From: Rhodoblastus sp. 17X3
GTDB lineage: Bacteria; Pseudomonadota; Alphaproteobacteria; Rhizobiales; Beijerinckiaceae
Length of the DNA stretch: 64,000 bases
Assembly (NCBI RefSeq): GCF_030056575.1
Contig: NZ_JASHHX010000004.1
Coordinates: 62,001-126,000 of the forward strand
Direction: 5' to 3'
Part shown: positions 26,629-34,600 of the stretch, in pieces
Layout of the letters: each line of letters starts with the position of its first letter
Numbering within the stretch: the first letter of the stretch is position 1
Made by a program: the position numbers and the translations under genes
The notes under the pieces: model-generated
What the model saw: the letters and a program-made list of their open reading frames with translations, nothing else
Databases searched by the model: none
Told to the model about the DNA's origin: nothing

Positions 26629-28728
26629 ATGCAATACTTTGCGGCCGATCTTCAATTACTTCAATCCAAACATTGGTCCGACGACGCGCCGGTTCTGCCA
26701 GAGAACAAGTTCCTGGACGATAAGCCTGACGCTCCAAGGCCGCGATTCGGAGAGGAGCAATGGAACCTGATTGGCGCCATAGCGAGGAATAATATTTCAG
26801 ATCGTCGTTGCGTCGCTGACTTCACGAATTTCTCAGACCCCGTGCGACGACTCACGGTTAAAGAACTCGCCATGCAGAGGCTCAACACACCGATCGCCTC
26901 CCTTTACAGCAAACCGGGCTGCATGGATCCAGTATCGGTTCGTGCCTTGATCATGAATCTTCGCAAGTTCTTCAGATTTATGGATAAACTAAACGTCAAA
27001 AGACTATTGGATATAACTCAAGATAATCTTAATAATTATTTAAAGATACTTAATGATTCCAGTACGAACAAAAGTACGATGCAAAAAAATATTGTTGTAA
27101 TTTATTGGCTGCACGACGCGCGCGACTTTTTGTCCTTCGATTGGGTCCCGTTCAAGCCTTGGGGCGGCATCCCGCCGCATAAGGTCGTCGGCGGAAAAAA
27201 GAATAGCGAAAATAAAACTCCACGCATCCCTGAGGAAACAATGGGGCCGCTGCTACGGTGGGCCCTGTTATATGTAGAGCGGTTTTCAAACGACATCATT
27301 GACGCATCCAGAGTCTACGGGGATCAAGTAGGCGGGACAATTCTTACTGCCAAGAGGACCAGCCTGAACGAATACAGGTTGAAGCTGGAGTCATGGCTAG
27401 AGGACTGCCGCCGATCAGGAAAAAGGCTACCTGGTCATGCGGGCGATCACCCCGAGCTAAACATTCTCCGTATCGCTAAATTGTCGGGGCTGCCCAACCA
27501 AGCGGCTTATAAGCTCCGGCTTCGCCTTGAGGCGGCAATCCCGACACTCGGGATCGACAATGGAAGGATACCAGTGGCTGTTTCTGTTCTTCCAGAGACC
27601 GGAAAACCTTGGCGCGGTGACTTCACCGAGTGGGACGTTTTGAGCGAGTGCAAGGCTCTGATCACAGCCTGCTACATCGTCTGCGCTTACCTTTCGGGGA
27701 TGCGGGACGGCGAGGTTCAGGACATACGGCGCGGGGCATATAGGCCGACACGAGACGAAACTGGGCAGATCATACGTCACAAGGTCGTCAGCCGGCGGTC
27801 CAAAGGCCGCGCTATAAAGCGGACCTGGGTAATCATTGAACCAGTGGCAAAAGCCATAGAAGTCATGGAGCAGCTGACGCAAACCATGCTGCCATCCGTA
27901 AGACGAAGCAACTTTCTGTTCGTGCAAATTCGCCCGAAGTCTTCCAACCCCACTCTTAAGGCGATGATCAATGTCTACATCGGGAAGTTCATCAAGACTA
28001 TCAATAGCCAAACTCAGCCGCGTCTCGTTAAGCTTGGAATCCCCGCCATCTCGGTAGGCACTTCGGATGATCCTATCAAGATCACCACCCGAATGTTCCG
28101 ACGCACCGTGGCGTGGCACATCGCCAACCGCCCGTTTGGCGTGGTGGCGGGAATGATCCAGTATGGGCACGCCTGCGAGATTACGTTCGAAGGTTACGCA
28201 GGCAGCTCAGAGAGCGGCTTTCGTGCCGAGGTTGAAGCCGAACGGGAAACCGCACGACGCATCGACATCCTCGAAATCTACGAGGACTATAAGCGAGGCG
28301 TAAAGCCTGCAGGCCCGATGTCAACGGAACTTGAGGCGGAGTTCAAAAACATCAGAGAGCAGCTCGGTGACTTTCGAGGGAAGATTGTAGACGATCGACG
28401 CCGCATGAAGATGCTAGAGCATCTGCGCATCCGCCTCTTCCCCGGCATGATGGCGGACTGCTTTTTTGAACCGAAGGACGCGGCCTGCTTGAGTCATCTC
28501 AAGGAGAAAGACCGCAAGCAACCGGTTGCAGGCATATGTGACCCGAACTGCCGCAATGCCTGCTGGCTGAAGAAGCACTTATCCGTTTGGGAGGGGAGCC
28601 TTGCCGATGTGCAGCGGCTGGCCGCCCGAAACCGCATCTCCCCCATCCAGAGAAAGATTCTGCGGGACAAGGCCAAGGAGTACAGGGCGGGTATCACCAG
28701 CATCCGGGAGGCTTGCCATGCCGGTTAA
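26629..28728 (+). CDS. ginC: Tyrosine recombinase 3 of the trio (GinC-like)
   Basis: A 699-residue recombinase. The catalytic domain shows AYLSGMRDGEVQDIRR (Arg I near residue 357), MFRRTVAWHIA (Arg II, with arginine where HxxR has histidine) and GHACEITFEGYAG (late His and candidate Tyr). A C-terminal cysteine motif (CDPNCRNACWLKKHLSVWEG) resembles that in the second recombinase. Codons about 115-160 are strikingly AT-rich compared with the rest. Its 3' end overlaps the small fourth gene by 11 bp. Confidence 0.88.
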   Translation: MQYFAADLQLLQSKHWSDDAPVLPENKFLDDKPDAPRPRFGEEQWNLIGAIARNNISDRRCVADFTNFSDPVRRLTVKELAMQRLNTPIASLYSKPGCMDPVSVRALIMNLRKFFRFMDKLNVKRLLDITQDNLNNYLKILNDSSTNKSTMQKNIVVIYWLHDARDFLSFDWVPFKPWGGIPPHKVVGGKKNSENKTPRIPEETMGPLLRWALLYVERFSNDIIDASRVYGDQVGGTILTAKRTSLNEYRLKLESWLEDCRRSGKRLPGHAGDHPELNILRIAKLSGLPNQAAYKLRLRLEAAIPTLGIDNGRIPVAVSVLPETGKPWRGDFTEWDVLSECKALITACYIVCAYLSGMRDGEVQDIRRGAYRPTRDETGQIIRHKVVSRRSKGRAIKRTWVIIEPVAKAIEVMEQLTQTMLPSVRRSNFLFVQIRPKSSNPTLKAMINVYIGKFIKTINSQTQPRLVKLGIPAISVGTSDDPIKITTRMFRRTVAWHIANRPFGVVAGMIQYGHACEITFEGYAGSSESGFRAEVEAERETARRIDILEIYEDYKRGVKPAGPMSTELEAEFKNIREQLGDFRGKIVDDRRRMKMLEHLRIRLFPGMMADCFFEPKDAACLSHLKEKDRKQPVAGICDPNCRNACWLKKHLSVWEGSLADVQRLAARNRISPIQRKILRDKAKEYRAGITSIREACHAG

Positions 28729-29134
28729 CAGGGAGAATGCGGAGGCGCTTCGGGCCGCCATGACCACTATGCTAGCCATGGCGGAAGAGGACGGGTTCCG
28801 TTCCCTGACCTGGAACAACGTTTGCGCTACGGCGGGAGTGCCAAGGGCCACCGCGTCTCGGGCCATAGACATTATCGCGGAGTGGAAGGCCTCTGTCGCT
28901 GCCTTAAGGAGTCAAGCGGCATCCCCGAAGGAGCGCGGGCCAACGTCCTCCATCGAGCACAAAGCGGCGCGGGATGCCGTGATCATTGCGGCGCTCCGGC
29001 AGACGGTGCGAACAATGGGGGACCATATCCAAGCGCTGACGCTCGCGCTGGCCAAGAAAGACGCGTTGATTGCTACCCTCAAGGGCGAAAGCGGCCGCGA
29101 CATCGTCATCATGCCGGTCGACAGGCGCTCATGA
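28718..29134 (+). CDS. ginD: Small HTH/coiled-coil protein of the recombinase operon (GinD/TnpC-like)
   Basis: A 138-residue protein. Residues about 28-50 read as a helix-turn-helix (TWNNVCATAGVPRATASRAI), and the C-terminal half is a long charged helix (AALRQTVRTMGDHIQALTLALAKKDALIATL). Tn554 TnpC and GInt GinD are of this size and place. ATG at 28718 lies inside the ginC end, consistent with coupling. It probably assists synapsis or directionality; this is inferred from its relatives. Confidence 0.78.
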   Translation: MPVNRENAEALRAAMTTMLAMAEEDGFRSLTWNNVCATAGVPRATASRAIDIIAEWKASVAALRSQAASPKERGPTSSIEHKAARDAVIIAALRQTVRTMGDHIQALTLALAKKDALIATLKGESGRDIVIMPVDRRS

Positions 29135-29489
29135 CCGCGTCGTTAAGCCCAAACTTCGTGGCCGTAATCGACCTTTCCTTGAGGCTAAGGACCGGGCGTG
29201 GCAGGCGTCGCCGGCGAAACACTGCAAGGCGGCGTCCGAGTGGCAACTGGCATTTCAGCGACAGCTCGTCGACCGTGAAATTCGCTGAGGGTGGCAGATA
29301 TTTTGGGGTTTGCGCCGATTTTGCGTATTCGTTTTCGCAAGGTTTTTCGTCGTGATCGCACAAAAGCTTGCGAATTCGCGCGCTGGCGCGCGCGAAGCCT
29401 TTCCCCGGCGGCCGCGGCCGCCAAGCGCGCTCATCGGACAGTGGATGCTCCCGACGCGCTCGCGCGCTGTCGGGAAACTATTGGCGCAA
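29135..29489. other. Region between ginD and an IS remnant
   Basis: No convincing gene. An ORF of 74 codons at 29131-29355 overlaps the ginD stop as ATGA, but its arginine-rich, low-complexity translation matches nothing I know. A self-complementary GC run (GCGCGCTGGCGCGCGC, about 29378-29393) lies near the IS remnant. Confidence 0.35.
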
Positions 29490-29944
29490 AAGCCTGAAGA
29501 CACCGACAAGCTCTACGCCTTGCACTCGCCCGAGGTCGAGTGCATCGGCAAGGGCATGGCCGTCACCAACGCCCGCGCCGCCGGCGGCCAGTTCGTGCTC
29601 GGCGCCCTGGCCCGTCCCGGCAACCCTTATGACGGCCATACCCTTGCCGACCAGATCGCCCAGGTCGGATCACGGGCGTAAAAATCAAGCGCGTCTACGT
29701 CGACCGCGGCTATCGCGGCCACAAGCATTCTGGCCCCGCCTAGGTCTATGTGTCGCATACGAGAGGCATCGCTTCGCCGACGATTCGACGAGAGCTCAGA
29801 CGCCGCAACGCCATCGAGCCAGTGATCGGCCATCTCAAAAGCGACGGGCTGCTTGAGCGCAATCATCTGAAGGGCGCAAAAGGCGACGCGATCAACGCCA
29901 TCCTGTGCGCTGCCGGGCACAATCTCCGCCTGCTGCTGGCCTAG
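29490..29944 (+). pseudogene. IS5-type DDE transposase remnant
   Basis: Broken frames encode recognisable pieces of an IS5-superfamily transposase: KLYALHSPEVECIGKG, GNPYDGHTLADQIAQV, RVYVDRGYRGHKHSG and AIEPVIGHLKSDGLLERNHLKG...AGHNLRLLL. There is an internal deletion after ECIGKG, a frameshift near 29670 and an in-frame TAG at about 29742, and no N-terminal half. No terminal inverted repeats were seen. It is a dead insertion, likely a relic of island assembly. Confidence 0.8.
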
Positions 29945-30308
29945 CTCAGGACTTTGCGCCTCGCCATCATCGTCCTCGTCGTGAGTCTAAACGCCGACGA
30001 GCCATCCCCACGTCACGTTCTCCCGGTGGCCTGACGTCGAAAAACGCAAAGCTCTTCAAGCCGCAGAACAGCACGATTGTCCGATCGTGGTGGGCATTTA
30101 TTGCGGACCGTTTTTCATGGGTCTTGGCGAAGGCCGCGCGCATCAGATATCCGCCCGAGGCCTTGCAAAATACCACGCCGACAGCGACGACGGCCGCGCC
30201 CTTTTTGGCATGTGCTCGCTTCGGCCCGTTTCGCCGGGAATCCTTAGCTTGACAGTTTCCCCGCCATGGCTTTGCGTCGCACCGATTTCACTCGTCGAGG
30301 CTGGTCGC
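29945..30308. other. Intergenic region upstream of the Ntn-hydrolase gene
   Basis: There is no supportable gene. The frame of the next gene stays open back to 30087 but the translation there is low quality. TTGACA at 30249-30254 could be a -35 box for the next gene, but I see no matching -10. Confidence 0.35.
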
Positions 30309-31187
30309 ATGACACTGGTTGCTGCATGGATGGATTGGACCGACCAAAAATCGCCACGGTTGCTTTGCCAGTCAGACAGCCGGCTCTCCAACACGGCGAC
30401 GAAAGACAAGATCACGGATCGGACTTCCAAGCTGTTTCGCCTGCCGCTCAACCTCCATCGAATGTCCGACCAAGACTTCGCGACCGCCGGCGGCTTGCGG
30501 GCGCCTTATTTTTCGTCATCGGTAGGGATGGGCTATTCGGGGGATACGATTCTCGCGCTCGACGTCATAAATGTCCTATCTCAGACGTTGCCGAATCTTG
30601 CGAGGCAAGACGAGCGGGAGGAACTATTGAACTGGGAGGAGATCGTCCAGCACGCACACGTCGTGATAGACGGAATCGTCAAAGGTTACGAAGGCATCGT
30701 CGACATCCAGACAGAAATTCTGATTTTCGGTGCGCGCCCGGCGGCGGCGGACTTCCGCAAGCTGGGCGCCCACCACTTCATAATCAAATCCGGACGGATA
30801 ATTGCAACGGACGTCGATCTTTACAACGACAATTGCTTCGCCATCGGCTCCGCAGCCCCGCAATTCAGGGCCGAAGCCAAGGTGCCGGTCGCACTTTGGA
30901 GGCAGTATCGAGACGCGAAAAACCTTTACGAAAGGGCGACACCTGAGCAACATGACGGCCGCGAAATCGATCTTTGGAGCGCCCGGAGGGACATTTGCGA
31001 CCATTACAAGAACGCCTTTTCGAGCGTAGTGAACTCTACCAATCGGACTGTCGGCGGTTCGATACAGATGATCGAGACCACCCCCGATTTCATGGTGGCG
31101 CGGAAGCGTAAATTGGGCGACCTGTTCGACCTTCCTGGAATCCACCAGGTCGGAGATTTCTCCGTCGCAGTTGTGACCGAGTTGTAA
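30309..31187 (+). CDS. Proteasome/HslV-like Ntn-hydrolase family protein (putative)
   Basis: A 292-residue protein beginning M-T-L-V-A-A-W. If Met is removed, Thr becomes residue 1, as in proteasome beta subunits. An aspartate in the context SDSRLS (about residue 22 from Thr1) and a lysine in TSKLFRLPL (about residue 40) match the family Asp17/Lys33 positions. Further on, SVGMGYSGDTILALDVINVL resembles the glycine-rich segment after beta-strand 4. The C-terminal third is unlike known subunits. ATG at 30309 has CGAGG upstream; the longer frame from 30087 is not supported. It lies ahead of the defence operon on the same strand. The fold call is mine from motif reading; the substrate is unknown. 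Confidence 0.6.
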   Translation: MTLVAAWMDWTDQKSPRLLCQSDSRLSNTATKDKITDRTSKLFRLPLNLHRMSDQDFATAGGLRAPYFSSSVGMGYSGDTILALDVINVLSQTLPNLARQDEREELLNWEEIVQHAHVVIDGIVKGYEGIVDIQTEILIFGARPAAADFRKLGAHHFIIKSGRIIATDVDLYNDNCFAIGSAAPQFRAEAKVPVALWRQYRDAKNLYERATPEQHDGREIDLWSARRDICDHYKNAFSSVVNSTNRTVGGSIQMIETTPDFMVARKRKLGDLFDLPGIHQVGDFSVAVVTEL

Positions 31188-31672
31188 GCCAAATGGTGCG
31201 CATGGCCGCTCGAAATCGCGAAAAAGCAAAGGCCGCTCAGGATTGCTCCCTCGCGACCTTTGAGCCCGTAGCAAGCTAGGGGTGGGTGATGCTCATGTTA
31301 TGGCGCAGCTGCCGAAAAATTAAAGGCGAAGCCGCCAGCGCAACCGTTTTTTGACGGGTGTTTCGCAGCGCCAGACTCCGCACAATAGGCTCACTTTATG
31401 TTCGAACGGCCGGGCTGCCGCGCGCGAGATGCGAAAAACCATCGCGCCGACCAGGACCAAAAACCCGACAAAAAAGCAATTATTCAGCTGTAGAACTTGG
31501 CGCAACCTGCCCGCAAAAGGCAAGCCACCAGCGGTAAGAACGAAATGAAAACAAGTTGCTTGCGCCGCGCCCGCAGGAATGGCTATGACTCACGTAAGAA
31601 CGAAAGCGAAATTGATATTCAAGAAAATGGCCGGTCAAAAACAAAAGATTGCCCCCGGACGAGGAATTGCTG
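31188..31672. promoter_or_regulatory. Putative control region of the defence operon with a direct repeat
   Basis: A 485-bp region without a convincing gene. GTAAGAACGAAA occurs at 31534-31545 and again at 31594-31605, exactly 60 bp apart, just before the helicase gene. Such spaced repeats could bind a regulator. I could not assign promoter boxes. Confidence 0.4.
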
Positions 31673-34600
31673 ATGAAGGCTTTCGAATTTGACCACCAAC
31701 TGATCGACACATACGCTCGATTTTCCCGGTCCTTCAGCACTATCCGGTCCCCCGACATCGCCGAAGAAATCAATCGCCAGTATGACGCTGGCCGATTCTG
31801 GCCGGACGCTTTGCTCTCGCTCAACCCGCGATTCCTGCCAGGACCGACCATCGACGACCTCGTCGCCTCCGGCGATCTCGACGAAGCCACCGGGAAAATC
31901 TTCCGATTCGGCGCCGATCCGCTGCGTTTTCACCGCCACCAGGGACAAGCGATCGCGAAGGCCCGCGCCGGGCAGAGTTATGTCGTCACCACCGGCACCG
32001 GTTCGGGCAAGTCGCTCTGCTTCTTCGTTCCGATCGTCGACGCCATCTTGCGCGCCCGCAAGGCGGGACGGCCACGGCGGACAAGCGCCATCATCGTCTA
32101 TCCGATGAACGCGCTCGCCAACAGCCAGATCAAGGAGATAGAGAAATTCATCTCCCAGTCCGGCCTGGCTGATGACATCAAGCCCGTCGTGCGGCGCTAC
32201 ACCGGCCAGGAAAGCCAGGAGGAGAGGCAACGCATCGCCGCCAATCCGCCCGATATCCTGCTGACCAACTTCATGATGGCCGAACTGCTGCTAACCCGTC
32301 AGGACGACCTCGACGCCAAGGTCGTCGATAACGCCAGCGGCCTCGAGTTCCTCGTGCTCGACGAACTCCACACCTACCGCGGCCGTCAGGGCGCCGATGT
32401 GGCAATCCTCGTCCGTCGGCTCCGCAACCGCTGCGCGCTCGACAAACCCCTGATTTGCATTGGCACATCAGCGACGATGGCCAGCGAAGGCTCGGATACG
32501 CGCCGGGCCCAGGCCGTCGCCGACGTGGCTTCTCGCCTATTCGGCGCAGCGATCGGTCCAGACGCGGTCATCGACGAATCGCTCGACCGGGCGACCGACG
32601 ACCGGCTCACTCTCTCCGACATACGTCCCAAGCTCGCCCAAGCTCTGACCAGTGATCTCCCCGACGACTTGTCTGACGCCGTACTGAAGCGGCATCCACT
32701 CGCGATTTGGGCGGAGCTGGCGATTGGTCTCGACGACGGCCAGACCCTCAAACGCAAGAAGCCCATTCCGTTCGAGGTAGCCGTCCAGCTGCTCTCCGAC
32801 GACAGCGGCGTCGCCGTCGACATCTGTCGGACCAGCTTCGAACAATTTCTGACGCGCGTCAGCCTGCCGGAAACAGAAAGAGGCGGCCTGGGCGCGGCGG
32901 CGTTCATTGCTTTCAAGCTGCACCGGTTTATTTCCGGCGCCGGCGAAATCTACACGACTTTGGCCGCCCGCCCGCGCCGCGTCCTGTTCGACGGCCAGCT
33001 CGAGGATCCTGAAGCGCCCGGTAATCGGCTCTATCCGACCCGCTTCTGCCGTGAATGCGGACAAGAGGTCCATGTCGTCACCAAGCTCCAGGACGACGAC
33101 GGCGTGCGCTTTCTGCCGCGCAGCATCGACGACACTCCCATTGATGGCGACGAGAGCGAAGTCGCGGGCTACTTGACGCCGACGGCAAATGGCGATCCGA
33201 ACTACGTCTTCGACGGCACGATCGACAATTATCCCGAAGACTGGCGCGAGGAACGCGGCGGAATCGAACGTCTGCGCAGCAACCGAAAGGGCCGCGAGCC
33301 GGTCATGATGACGGTCGCCACCGACGGACGGTACGACACGTCAGGGCGGCCGTTCTGGTTCATCCCCGGCAAGTTCGGCTTCTGCCCCTGTTGCCAGCAC
33401 CAGCCGGTGTCCGGGATGCGCGAACGCAGCAAGCTCGCCGGCCTGTCCGGCGAAGGCAGAAGCTCGGCGACAACCCTGCTCGTTTCGACCGCCCTCGAAT
33501 GGATGAACAGACCGGAAAGCGGCGTTCCACAACAAAAGCGCAAGCTGCTCGGCTTCACCGACAACCGCCAGGACGCTGCATTGCAGGCCGGCCATTTCAA
33601 CGATTATCTTTTCGTCAGCCTTTTGCGCGGCGCGATCTTGCGCGCGGTCCTCGACGCCGGCGAAAGCGGCATGACCGAGGACGAATTCGGACTGCGCGTC
33701 GTCAGGGCGCTCGGCTTCACCGCCGCCAACAAGGAGGCCCGCATCCACTGGATGCTGGACCACGAGGCCGGCGCCGTCGTGCGTGAGGACGCGCAGCGCG
33801 CATTGCAGAAGGTCATCGCCCATCGGGTATGGACCGACCTGCGCCGTGGCTGGCGGTTCACCAATCCGAGCCTGTCGGTGCTCAAGCTCATCGATGTCGA
33901 ATTCATAGGACTCGACGACATCGCCGGCGACCTCGAAAGCCTCGTGGCGATCCTGCCCGATTTCGCCAATCTCGACCTCGACAAGCGCAAGAAGACGCTC
34001 AAGGATATTCTAAGCGCCATGCTCGAAGGCCTCGCTGTCGGCACCGAAGCGCTCGACCTGACTGTGCTCGACACCGTCGCCCAGAAATCCCGCAACCTGC
34101 TACGTGCCCCGTGGGCCATCGACCAAAAGGAAAATCCACGCAGCCGGACCAACCTGCACCTACAAGCACCCACCGTCGGTTTGCGCGAGGAGCAGACCAT
34201 CCTGCGCGGCGGCCACAATTCGCGCATCGCCCGCCTCGTCAACCGCAAGAGTATTCTCGGCGTCAAACTCAAGAGGGATGACTACCTCGCCTTCATGACA
34301 GGCCTGCTCCAACTCTTCGCGCGCGAAGGCCTTGTCACGGCAGTCGACGTCGAGGCCGACCAGCAAGGCTGGCGGCTGTCGCCGTCCGCCGTGCGCATTG
34401 TGCCCGGCGAGGCCGTGCGCAACGGTGGCGCGCAGGGCAACCGTTATTTCCATGAGCTCTACAACGCCATTGCCGAAGACCTAAAACAGGGGCGCAGCTC
34501 TTTCTGGGGGCTCGAAGGCCGCGAACACACGGCGCAAGTGTCGCAAAAACAGCGCGAATGGCGCGAATGGCGCTTCCGCTTTGAAGACGACGACCGTAAG

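Noticed and set aside
29131-29355. 74-codon ORF overlapping the ginD stop
   Set aside because: The ATGA overlap is attractive, but the translation is arginine-rich and matches nothing; left as part of a non-coding region.
30087-30308. Upstream extension of the Ntn-hydrolase gene
   Set aside because: No ribosome site and poor sequence; the M-T start at 30309 explains the family features better.
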